From positions 1 to 5,225 of the forward strand of contig JAKPQT010000644.1 in assembly GCA_029555885.1 (NCBI GenBank): a stretch of DNA of 5,225 bases, written 5' to 3'. Made by a program: the position numbers and the translations under genes. This DNA is from Chloroflexota bacterium. GTDB taxonomy: Bacteria; Chloroflexota; Anaerolineae; CG2-30-64-16. The notes under the pieces are model-generated. The model was not told the origin of the DNA. It was given only the letters and a program-made list of their open reading frames with translations, and made no database searches. Positions 1 through 5,225 of this stretch are shown here, piece by piece (position 1 is the first letter of the stretch; the number at the start of each line of letters is the position of its first letter).

Positions 1-1496
1 TCCTCATGTACCGGGACCGGGACTTCGACCGGGAGCACGCACTGCTCACGCATGCGGCCACCCTCATCCAGGACCTGGAACTGGAGACGCTGTTCGCGGC
101 CATGGCACGCGGCGATCGTTTCCTGTACGATATCGTCAGGACGGCCGTCCTCGCTGGAGACAGCGACCTCTCCACGATTCTATACAGACAGGCTATCGTC
201 AAAGACAGCCTGCAGCATGCTGCGGTGATCAGGGAGATTTATGCAGTTACGGTAGAATCAGACCGGAGGAAGCATGACCGGTGGCTGGGCATCTTTGGCC
301 GCCATCCCAGCGGCATCCTCTCCGGCTCCGTCAACCTGCTGGAGATGTATGTCGAGCTCCTCGGCAGGCTCAAACGCATTGCCGACGAATATGCCGGACA
401 ATTCCAGTCCGAAGGCTTCAGCCGCTTCTTCAGCATGATCCAGCAGGAGCTTGACGACGAGTACTTTGCCAGCATCCAGACACACCTCAAGGCGCTGCGG
501 TTCCGCAGCGGCGTCCTGATGAGCGCCAGGCTGGGCCAGGGCAATGAAGGGACCGGCTATGTCCTGCGCAAGCCGAATGACCCGGATGGGCACTGGCTGA
601 AGCGCATCCTGCCCACGGGCGGCCCGGTCTACACTTTCAGCATCCATCCGCGCGACGAACACGGCGGCCGCGCGCTGGCAGACCTGAAAGACCGGGGCCT
701 GAACCTGGTGGCGAATGCCGTAGCTCAATCTGCCGATCACGTCGACAGCTTCTTCAAGATGCTCAGAATCGAGCTGGCGTTCTATGTCGGCTGCCTGAAC
801 CTGCATGAGCAACTGGCACAGTGGGGCAGCCCGACCTGCTTCCCCGTGCCCCTGACGGCCCAGGAGCGCCGGCATACTTTCACCGGTCTCTACGATGTCT
901 GCCTGGCCCTGGTCAAGCAGGAGAAGGTCGTCGGCAACGATGCGGACGCGGACCGGCGGAACCTCGTGATCATCACCGGCGCAAACCAGGGCGGCAAGTC
1001 CACCTTCCTGCGGAGCATCGGCCTGGCCCAACTGATGATGGAGTGCGGCATGTACGTGCCAGCCGAGTCCTTCAGCGCCAATCTCTGCCAGGGCCTTTAC
1101 ACGCACTACAAACGGCAGGAAGACGCAACGATGAAGAGCGGCAAGCTGGACGAAGAACTCAGCCGGATGAGCGAAATCGCAGATGGGCTGCGGCCGGATG
1201 CTATGGTATTGTTCAACGAATCCTTTGCCGCAACCAACGAACGAGAAGGCTCCGAGATTGCCTCACAGATCACGCGCGCGTTGCTGGAGAGGCATATCAA
1301 AGTCTTCTTCGTCACCCATCAATATGAGTTCGCCCACCGTTTCCATGATGGGTATCGAGAGCGCACCCTGTTTCTGCGGGCCGAAAGACAGACTGACGGG
1401 AGCCGTACGTTCAAGCTGAAACCCGGGGAACCGTTACAGACCAGCTACGGCCCGGACCTGTATCAGACTATCTTCAAGAGCAATGACGAGGAGTAA
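1..1496 (+). CDS. MutS-related ATPase (MutS C-terminal ATPase domain protein), probably 5' partial
   Basis: ABC-type ATPase of the MutS superfamily. Numbered from the ATG at position 6, residues about 1-300 are largely helical, like the MutS lever/clamp region, and about 315-450 form the ATPase. Walker A is GANQGGKST (325-333), a variant of the MutS GPNMGGKST. The Walker B segment is MVLFNES (400-406), with Asn404 where canonical MutS has Asp and with Glu405 retained. The H-loop is FVTHQ (435-439). There is no N-terminal mismatch-binding domain with a Phe-x-Glu motif, so classical mismatch recognition is unlikely; a role in binding or remodelling DNA is inferred from the fold only. The frame is open to the window edge, with CTC just before the ATG. 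From memory, relatives often begin a few residues earlier (a FLMYRDRDFD-like start), so the true start is probably outside the window. The stop lies 10 bases before crcB, suggesting co-transcription. Family call is strong; function is uncertain. Confidence 0.9.
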   Translation, partial: LMYRDRDFDREHALLTHAATLIQDLELETLFAAMARGDRFLYDIVRTAVLAGDSDLSTILYRQAIVKDSLQHAAVIREIYAVTVESDRRKHDRWLGIFGRHPSGILSGSVNLLEMYVELLGRLKRIADEYAGQFQSEGFSRFFSMIQQELDDEYFASIQTHLKALRFRSGVLMSARLGQGNEGTGYVLRKPNDPDGHWLKRILPTGGPVYTFSIHPRDEHGGRALADLKDRGLNLVANAVAQSADHVDSFFKMLRIELAFYVGCLNLHEQLAQWGSPTCFPVPLTAQERRHTFTGLYDVCLALVKQEKVVGNDADADRRNLVIITGANQGGKSTFLRSIGLAQLMMECGMYVPAESFSANLCQGLYTHYKRQEDATMKSGKLDEELSRMSEIADGLRPDAMVLFNESFAATNEREGSEIASQITRALLERHIKVFFVTHQYEFAHRFHDGYRERTLFLRAERQTDGSRTFKLKPGEPLQTSYGPDLYQTIFKSNDEE

Positions 1497-1500
1497 AGGA
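1488..1500 (+). promoter_or_regulatory. Ribosome binding site of crcB
   Basis: A purine-rich stretch, GAGGAGTAAAGGA, overlaps the stop codon of the MutS-like gene and ends 6 bases before the ATG at 1507. It supports 1507 as the crcB start rather than the in-frame ATG at 1483. The upstream choice would add eight residues that do not match the family and would overlap the preceding gene. Confidence 0.65.
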
Positions 1501-1506
1501 TCGGAT

Positions 1507-1881
1507 ATGCCTGAATTCGTGTGGATCGGCATCGGTGGTTTTGTGGGTGCCAACCTCCGATATCTCGTGCAGACCTGGACCGCGGAGCGCTGGGGTGCCA
1601 GCTTTCCGTACGGCACGCTGCTGGTCAACGTGACAGGCAGCTTCATCCTGGGCCTGCTCATCACCCTGGTTACCGAGCGCGTGGCAATTGCACCGCACTG
1701 GCGCGCCGGCATGGTGGTGGGCTTGCTCGGCGGCTATACCACTTTCTCTTCGTTCACGGTCGAGACGCTGAGCCTGGTTCAAGCGGGTCGCTGGCTGCCC
1801 GCGGGGCTGTACCTGGCCGGCAACGTGGGATTGGGCCTGATATTCGCCTTCCTGGGCGTCATCCTGGCACGGGCCTTGTGA
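1507..1881 (+). CDS. crcB: CrcB/Fluc fluoride ion channel
   Basis: Small membrane channel that exports fluoride from the cytoplasm; family members work as dual-topology dimers in the inner membrane. The protein is 124 residues, normal for the family, with four hydrophobic segments at about 3-22, 35-57, 66-91 and 98-122. Signature motifs visible are GGFVGANLRY (10-19), YGTLLVNVTGS (35-45) with the pore-lining Asn41, and GGYTTFSSF (75-83). The last contains the two phenylalanines (80 and 83) that correspond to the fluoride-coordinating Phe box. The start at 1507 is chosen for its Shine-Dalgarno and family-like N-terminus. The gene sits 10 bases after the MutS-like gene and 8 bases before the DUF190-CBS gene, so it is probably translated from a polycistronic message. 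There is no room for a fluoride riboswitch directly upstream. A single-copy channel of this kind is expected to pair with a second copy of itself. Confidence 0.95.
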   Translation: MPEFVWIGIGGFVGANLRYLVQTWTAERWGASFPYGTLLVNVTGSFILGLLITLVTERVAIAPHWRAGMVVGLLGGYTTFSSFTVETLSLVQAGRWLPAGLYLAGNVGLGLIFAFLGVILARAL

Positions 1882-1885
1882 GGTG
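1879..1885 (+). promoter_or_regulatory. Ribosome binding site of the DUF190-CBS gene
   Basis: TGAGGTG overlaps the crcB stop codon (TGA 1879-1881) and lies 4 bases before the ATG at 1890. This start gives a protein beginning MEIIGTASKVTIYIGE, the expected first strand of a DUF190 domain. It also excludes the long upstream extension of the same frame back to 1521, which only shadows crcB. Confidence 0.55.
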
Positions 1886-1889
1886 CACG

Positions 1890-3173
1890 ATGGAAATCAT
1901 CGGAACTGCTTCGAAAGTAACAATTTATATCGGCGAAAGCGACCGACATGGGAACAAGCCGCTTTACATGGCAATCCTCGAGCTGCTGAAGGCCGAAGAC
2001 TGCGCAGGGGCAACGGTCGTGCGCGGCCTGGCCGGCTTCGGCGCGCACAGCCGCATCCGCACCGCCACCATCGTGGACCTGGCCGCGGATCTCCCTCTGA
2101 TCGTCCAGTGGGTGGATGATCCCGCACGAGTTGCCCGTGTCATGCCACGCCTGGTCGAGATGGTGACCGAGGGCCTGATTACGTGCGAGGAAGTCGAGGT
2201 GCTCACTTACGGCCATCGCGAGTTACGCGCCCTGCACGCAGCCGCACCCGTTCGGGACGTAATGAGCCGCGAAGTGCGCAGCGTCACCGCCGACACGCCC
2301 GTAGCCGAGGCCATCGAGATGCTGATCGGCAAGGTCTACCGCGCGCTGCCAGTGGTGGACGCAGAGCGCCGGGTCGTCGGCATCCTGACGGACGGCGACC
2401 TGCTGGCGCGACTGGACCTGCCGGACGCCAGCCTTCAACGGGCACTCACGGAAGCTGAACTGAACCGGGAATTGGCTCTGCTGCGCGACAGCGGTCAGAC
2501 AGTTGCAGACCTGATGGTCAGCCCTGTCATCACAGTAACCGAAGATGCGCCGATTGCCGATGCCGTCCGCGTGATGACCGAGCGCGGGATCAAGCGTCTG
2601 CCTGTCGTTGATCACAAGGGTCAGCTCGTCGGCATGGTCAGCCGGGTGGATGTGCTCCGCGCCCTGGCCCAGCCGCCCATGCGCGAGGCCAGCGAACGCA
2701 CACCCCAGCCCGGCACGCATGCGAAAGTCGCAGATGTCATGCTCACCCAGGTACAGACCGTGCGCAGCGATGCAAAGCTGAACAAGATCGTCGAGCTCCT
2801 CGTCAGCACCGCCGAGCGGCGAGTCGTGGTGGTAGACGCACAGCGGCACGTGCTTGGCATCATTACCGACGGGGACCTGCTCAAGCGTGCAACGGCCGAT
2901 GAACGCGCGGGGATCCTCCAAGCACTCGGCCGGCGGCTGCCGGGCGGCCGCCGGCCCGTAACGCTGGACGTCGCCGGGCGCACCGCAGACGAAGTCATGA
3001 CTGCACATCCCATCACGGTTACGGCAGACACCCCTCTGCTGCAGGCGCTGCGACTGCTGCTGCAGCACAAGATCAAGCGTCTGCCCGTGGTGGACGACGA
3101 GGCGAGGCTGGTGGGCCTGGTGGGCCGGGCCCAGATCCTGCAAGCCCTGGCCCAGGCGCTGCCGCGTGTCTGA
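1890..3173 (+). CDS. DUF190 (PII-like) domain protein with four CBS domains
   Basis: Predicted cytoplasmic sensor/regulator of 427 residues. Residues 1-110 are a DUF190 domain, a family whose known structures have a PII-like ferredoxin fold; the GAHSRIRTATIVDL stretch (51-64) lies where PII proteins carry the T-loop. Four CBS domains follow at about 121-176, 205-260, 280-334 and 366-423, forming two Bateman modules. CBS1 and CBS3 share a GI(L/I)TDGDLL ending, and CBS2 and CBS4 share IKRLPVVD, so the second module looks like a duplicate of the first. CBS pairs generally bind adenosine nucleotides or S-adenosylmethionine; the ligand here cannot be read from sequence. The gene follows crcB by 8 bases, and its stop is overlapped by the next gene. 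DUF190 genes are commonly found beside crcB, which suggests, without proving, a role in controlling fluoride export. Domain calls are firm; function is inferred. Confidence 0.92.
   Translation: MEIIGTASKVTIYIGESDRHGNKPLYMAILELLKAEDCAGATVVRGLAGFGAHSRIRTATIVDLAADLPLIVQWVDDPARVARVMPRLVEMVTEGLITCEEVEVLTYGHRELRALHAAAPVRDVMSREVRSVTADTPVAEAIEMLIGKVYRALPVVDAERRVVGILTDGDLLARLDLPDASLQRALTEAELNRELALLRDSGQTVADLMVSPVITVTEDAPIADAVRVMTERGIKRLPVVDHKGQLVGMVSRVDVLRALAQPPMREASERTPQPGTHAKVADVMLTQVQTVRSDAKLNKIVELLVSTAERRVVVVDAQRHVLGIITDGDLLKRATADERAGILQALGRRLPGGRRPVTLDVAGRTADEVMTAHPITVTADTPLLQALRLLLQHKIKRLPVVDDEARLVGLVGRAQILQALAQALPRV
2928..2956. repeat. Perfect 10-bp GC-only inverted repeat inside the DUF190-CBS gene
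   Basis: GGCCGGCGGC (2928-2937) and its exact reverse complement GCCGCCGGCC (2947-2956) flank a 9-base loop. The element lies in the linker between CBS3 and CBS4, where the protein reads GRRLPGGRRPV. No T-run follows, so it does not resemble an intrinsic terminator. It could be a by-product of GC-rich Gly/Arg/Pro codons in a weakly constrained linker. Confidence 0.6.
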
Positions 3174-3597
3174 GCTCCTCAACGCGGCGCAGCGCAACTC
3201 GCTGGTCATCGGCCTGCGCGCCTTTGAGAAGCATCTGCGCCAGGCTGATGCCTGGCTCCAGGGCTATGAGGAGCGGGGCATTCTTTACCGGCGCAGTCTC
3301 GACCTGACACCGGAACGCCGAGCCGCCGCGCGCAGCCAGATTGCGGCAGCTCTGCAGGGCATTGCCGCTCTGGCAGACCGTTTCGATCTGCCGGTGGCCG
3401 AAGAAAGCTACGCAGCGACCATGGCCGGCCAGATGACGGTCGATTGGGCGGACCTGTGTGACCTGCGCTCAGCCAAGCTGCAGCGGTACGGAGAGGTCCA
3501 TCCGGGGTTGGCCGTGCTGCTGGACGCCGATGTGGACACGCTTGCACAGCAAGCGTTGGCGTTGGCTGCCATCGACCAGGATCAAGCCGCCCCCTGA
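3166..3597 (+). CDS. Hypothetical helical protein, possibly frameshifted at its C-terminus
   Basis: I do not recognise this family. The 143-residue product looks soluble and mostly alpha-helical, with Arg/Ala-rich amphipathic stretches (about 10-35 and 48-72) and no signal peptide, membrane segment or metal-binding motif. It begins with GTG, which overlaps the end of the DUF190-CBS gene by 8 bases. The next in-frame Met is residue 86, far too late, so GTG is the best start; the Shine-Dalgarno is weak, suggesting translational coupling. The frame stops at a TGA directly after a five-C run (3590-3594). Reading that run as four C would add 22 codons, DLRPIAALIK through GPDLRVLG, ending at TGA 3662-3664, and these codons keep the G/C-rich third positions of a real gene. 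The annotated end may therefore be a sequencing error or a true mutation. The gene is probably in the same operon as crcB and DUF190-CBS. Confidence 0.75.
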   Translation: MSELLNAAQRNSLVIGLRAFEKHLRQADAWLQGYEERGILYRRSLDLTPERRAAARSQIAAALQGIAALADRFDLPVAEESYAATMAGQMTVDWADLCDLRSAKLQRYGEVHPGLAVLLDADVDTLAQQALALAAIDQDQAAP

Positions 3598-3664
3598 CCT
3601 GCGGCCGATCGCAGCGCTGATTAAGCGTCACGCGCGTGGCCCGGACCTGCGCGTGCTGGGGTGA
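3598..3664 (+). other. Possible out-of-frame C-terminal tail of the preceding gene
   Basis: Shifted by one base from the upstream gene, this stretch reads as a protein-like tail of 22 residues starting DLRPIAALIK and ending in TGA at 3662. Nearly all its codons end in G or C, as in the neighbouring genes. Losing one C from the run at 3590-3594 would join it in frame. It has no start codon or ribosome binding site of its own. Confidence 0.4.
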
Positions 3665-3669
3665 ACGGC

Positions 3670-3692
3670 TCGCGCCTCTACCGAGAGCGCGA
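3670..3692 (+). promoter_or_regulatory. Bulged hairpin upstream of the DUF6062-like gene
   Basis: TCGCGC (3670-3675) pairs with GCGCGA (3687-3692) and TCT (3677-3679) pairs with AGA (3684-3686). This leaves one bulged C at 3676 and a four-base ACCG loop, a nine-pair stem in all. It ends 7 bases before the Shine-Dalgarno of the next gene. No T-run follows, so a Rho-independent terminator is unlikely. It may be an mRNA stability or translation-control element, or fortuitous in GC-rich DNA. No -35/-10 promoter could be recognised in the 118-base spacer. Confidence 0.4.
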
Positions 3693-3699
3693 TACCCGC

Positions 3700-3705
3700 A
3701 AGGAG
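3700..3705 (+). promoter_or_regulatory. Ribosome binding site of the DUF6062-like gene
   Basis: AAGGAG lies 10 bases before the ATG at 3716. It is the clearest Shine-Dalgarno in the window and fixes that start. The gene may be translated independently of the overlapping genes upstream. Confidence 0.7.
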
Positions 3706-3715
3706 CAGCCAACGG

Positions 3716-4390
3716 ATGAGTGAACAGGACACGGTCTACTTCGAACTACGCGATGCATTGCTGGAGGGCGGTTGTCCTCTGTGCCGCCTGGGCAGCCGGG
3801 CGGCCACGCGCTACATCGATACCCTGAATTACGAGGGGGTCAACGATCCCGGCTTGCGGCGCGTCCTGCGCAACGCCCACGGCCTGTGTCACGACCATGC
3901 CTGGGAGTGGACGCACCTGCGCGGTGCGCCCCTGGGCGTCGCCATCGTCTACCAGAACCTGGTCAAGGACCTGATTGCAGCCCTGGAACAGCCGGAGACG
4001 GGCTCTGCGCGCGGCAGGCGTCAGACCGCAGCCGCGCGGCTGACTTCTGCGACACGCTGCCCGGCCTGCCACGCGCAGGATGAGGCCGTCAAACGCTACG
4101 GCCAAACCCTGTTAGCCTATCTCGAAGAGCCGGAAGTGACCGCCGGATATGCCCACGCCGGTGGCCTCTGCCTGCCGCATCTGGGGACGGTGCTGGCCCA
4201 GGCCAGCGAGACGCAAGCGCACACGCTAAGAACCTGGCAGCTCGCCATCTATCGCAATCTGCACGCGGAACTGGCAGAATTCATCCGCAAGCACGATCAC
4301 CGCTTCGGCCATGAGCCGTTCGGCGCGGAGAAAGATGCATGGTTGCGCACGGTGGCCGTGTTAGCAGGTGAGGCCGGCCGTGAGCCGTGA
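3716..4390 (+). CDS. DUF6062-like Cys/His protein with two CxxC...CxxH modules
   Basis: A 224-residue soluble protein of unknown function that I assign tentatively to DUF6062 from its CPLC...GLCHDHAW pattern and its C-terminal RKHDHRFGHEP motif (191-201). It holds two similar modules. The first has C20-x2-C23 and C58-x2-H61; the second has C115-x2-C118 and C152-x2-H155. The gap between the CxxC and CxxH pairs is almost the same in both (35 and 34 residues), so the protein looks internally duplicated. Each set of three Cys and one His could bind zinc or another metal. No signal peptide or membrane segment is visible. The start is set by AAGGAG 10 bases upstream. The last codons and the TGA lie inside a CCGTGAG tandem repeat, so the extreme C-terminus (GREP) is probably repeat-derived. 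It follows the previous gene by 118 bases on the same strand and may be a separate or loosely linked transcription unit. Confidence 0.85.
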   Translation: MSEQDTVYFELRDALLEGGCPLCRLGSRAATRYIDTLNYEGVNDPGLRRVLRNAHGLCHDHAWEWTHLRGAPLGVAIVYQNLVKDLIAALEQPETGSARGRRQTAAARLTSATRCPACHAQDEAVKRYGQTLLAYLEEPEVTAGYAHAGGLCLPHLGTVLAQASETQAHTLRTWQLAIYRNLHAELAEFIRKHDHRFGHEPFGAEKDAWLRTVAVLAGEAGREP

Positions 4391-4398
4391 GCCGTGAG
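4378..4398 (+). repeat. Tandem heptamer array CCGTGAG x3 at the end of the DUF6062-like gene
   Basis: Three perfect head-to-tail copies of CCGTGAG occupy 21 bases. The TGA in each copy falls in a different reading frame (4381, 4388 and 4395), so all three plus-strand frames are stopped; the middle one is the stop codon of the DUF6062-like gene. The complementary strand of the array has no stop codons. It resembles the short tandem heptamer repeats known from some bacterial genomes. Confidence 0.9.
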
Positions 4399-4436
4399 AC
4401 CAACAGCATCCCTGCCAACGAGGAGGAGGGCCGCCT

Positions 4437-4464
4437 ACTCGTTACTCGTCACTCGTTACTCGTT
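4437..4464 (-). repeat. Tandem heptamer array ACTCGTT x4 at the end of the kinase/receiver gene
   Basis: Four head-to-tail copies of ACTCGTT occupy 28 bases; the second copy reads ACTCGTC. On the minus strand the copy junctions give TAA (4456-4458), TGA (4449-4451), TAA (4442-4444) and, at the edge, TAG (4435-4437). Each is 7 bases from the next, so all three minus-strand frames are closed. The first TAA is the stop codon of the receiver-domain gene. No stop is created on the plus strand. The unit differs from the CCGTGAG array 38 bases away. No hairpin with a T-run was found between the two arrays. Confidence 0.9.
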
Positions 4465-5225
4465 CCTAACCGCAAGTTCGTCCAGAACTGCCAGCAGCTC
4501 GCCCCGCGTGAACGGCTTGCGGAGGAAGGCGCTGGCCCCCATGAGGAGGGCGAGGTCGCGCTGCGCGAGGATCGTGCAGACGACAACCGGGATGTCGGCG
4601 GTGATGGGGTGCGACGTGAGGCGGCCGAGCAGCTCCCAGCCATCGACCTCAGGCATCATGACATCCAACAGAATGATGCGCGGGGTGAGCTTCTCGGCCA
4701 GCGCCAGCGCCGCCTGCGGATCGCGCGTGCCGACCAGACGATAGCGCGACCCGGCCGCGTACCGCGCCAGGAGCTGCAGCGCGTCCGCGCTGTCGTCCAC
4801 GGCCAGGACCGGGACCTGCTCCAGCGCGGGCAGCAGCAAGCGGGCGTCGAAGCAGCGGGAGTCGGCGGCGAGCGTGAAGCCATAGCCGCCCAACTCGGCC
4901 AGTTGCGCGGCCATGTTGAGGTTATCGGCCTCATCGCGCTGCGGCGGCTGCGGACCGGCAGCATACTCGCTGCACGCAATACGCAGCTCGACATCCCATT
5001 CCGCCAACTGCGCCGAGAACAGCACCTCCCCGCCGGCGGCGTGGGGCATCACCACGCTGAAGAGATTGATGAGCGCCTGGCGGAACGCAGCGGGCACGAC
5101 GCACACCTTCGGCAGCGCGGGCGCCACGGTCGTCGACAGGCGCACCTCGTAACGCGCCGCGAGCCGGCCTGCCAGGTCCAATACCGGCGGGAGCGCCTCC
5201 GCCAGGTCGGTTGCGGCTGCGCCCG
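4456..5225 (-). CDS. Degenerate histidine-kinase ATPase-like region fused to a C-terminal receiver domain, 5' partial
   Basis: C-terminal part of a two-component signalling protein whose frame stays open to the window end. Residues are counted from the TTG codon at 5181, which is probably an internal Leu. Residues 120-241 form a complete response-regulator receiver: acidic pair D129-D130, phospho-acceptor D173 in LLDVMMPEVDGWELL, T203, and K222 in RKPF. About 20-118 resemble the HATPase_c domain of sensor kinases: LPKVCVVPAAFRQALINLFS matches the region leading into the N box, and LNMAAQLAELGGYGFTL matches its final helix-strand. The N box reads SVVMPHA rather than SNAxxH/F, so the Mg-binding Asn is missing, and the glycine-rich ATP lid is not recognisable; ATP binding is doubtful. 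No output domain follows the receiver. The gene converges on the plus-strand genes, so it is not part of their operon, and its stop codon lies in a heptamer repeat. Upstream sensor or H-box parts, if any, are outside the window. Confidence 0.85.
   Translation of the reverse strand, partial: GAAATDLAEALPPVLDLAGRLAARYEVRLSTTVAPALPKVCVVPAAFRQALINLFSVVMPHAAGGEVLFSAQLAEWDVELRIACSEYAAGPQPPQRDEADNLNMAAQLAELGGYGFTLAADSRCFDARLLLPALEQVPVLAVDDSADALQLLARYAAGSRYRLVGTRDPQAALALAEKLTPRIILLDVMMPEVDGWELLGRLTSHPITADIPVVVCTILAQRDLALLMGASAFLRKPFTRGELLAVLDELAVRNE

Noticed and set aside
258..1106. 282-codon minus-strand open frame opposite the MutS-like gene
   Set aside because: It is antisense to a gene with clear Walker A and H-loop motifs, has no recognisable domain, and long antisense frames are expected in GC-rich coding DNA.
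1483..1506. Earlier ATG for crcB
   Set aside because: It overlaps the upstream gene and adds non-family residues; the Shine-Dalgarno fits the ATG at 1507.
1484..1506. Possible fluoride riboswitch in front of crcB
   Set aside because: Only 10 bases separate the two genes and no riboswitch-like fold fits there; any such element would have to lie upstream of the operon.
1521..1889. N-terminal extension of the DUF190-CBS frame
   Set aside because: It overlaps crcB out of frame, reads as an Arg/Gly-rich shadow, and the ATG at 1890 has a suitable Shine-Dalgarno and a family-like N-terminus.
2223..3209. 328-codon minus-strand open frame opposite the CBS domains
   Set aside because: The plus strand encodes four clear CBS domains; the antisense product shows only composition-driven residues and no motif.
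3629..3655. Inverted repeat CACGCGC / GCGCGTG as a terminator
   Set aside because: It has a seven-base stem with a 13-base loop and no T-run, and it lies in the coding-like tail; likely fortuitous in GC-rich DNA.
4399..4436. Bidirectional terminator between the convergent genes
   Set aside because: The best pairing (around AGGAGGGCCGCCT) is short, mismatched and has almost no loop, and neither side has a T-run.
4394..4744. Plus-strand open frame of 116 codons after the DUF6062-like gene
   Set aside because: It runs through the heptamer array and antisense to the receiver domain; its product is Ser/Arg-rich with no domain and there is no good ribosome binding site.
5179..5181. TTG as the start of the kinase/receiver gene
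   Set aside because: The frame continues open with family-like residues (ATDLAEALPPVLDLAGRL) to the window end, so the TTG is most likely an internal leucine.

Overview
The window is a GC-rich bacterial segment whose genes have strongly G/C-ending codons. It carries five tightly packed plus-strand genes and one gene running toward them on the minus strand. No gene names a taxon outright. The MutS-like ATPase, the DUF6062-type Cys/His protein and the tandem heptanucleotide repeats at gene ends would all fit a Chloroflexota (Anaerolineae-like) genome, but this is a low-confidence inference.

Layout: (1) 1-1496, the main part of a MutS-related ATPase without a mismatch-recognition domain, probably cut at its 5' end by the window edge. 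(2) 1507-1881, a CrcB/Fluc fluoride channel. (3) 1890-3173, a DUF190 (PII-like) domain fused to four CBS domains. (4) 3166-3597, a small helical protein of unknown function that overlaps the previous stop and may continue to 3664 through a frame change at a five-C run. (5) A 118-base spacer with a bulged hairpin just upstream of a good Shine-Dalgarno. (6) 3716-4390, a protein with two matching CxxC...CxxH modules (DUF6062-like). (7) 4391-4455, a short convergent junction. (8) 4456-5225, minus strand, the 3' part of a signalling protein with a degenerate histidine-kinase ATPase-like region and a complete receiver domain, cut by the window end.

Genes 1-4 are separated by 10 bases, 8 bases and an 8-base overlap, so they probably share a transcript. 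The most suggestive functional unit is the CrcB channel followed by DUF190-CBS4. A PII-like fold beside a membrane transporter recalls GlnK-AmtB, and the CBS repeats offer nucleotide-binding sites, so a nucleotide-responsive regulator of fluoride export is a reasonable hypothesis.

The most unusual DNA feature is at the convergent junction. Each of the two facing genes ends inside its own heptamer tandem array (CCGTGAG x3 and ACTCGTT x4). Because the period is 7, each array puts stop codons in all three frames of the strand of the gene it ends, and none on the opposite strand. No CRISPR array, tRNA, rRNA, insertion sequence or convincing promoter was seen.
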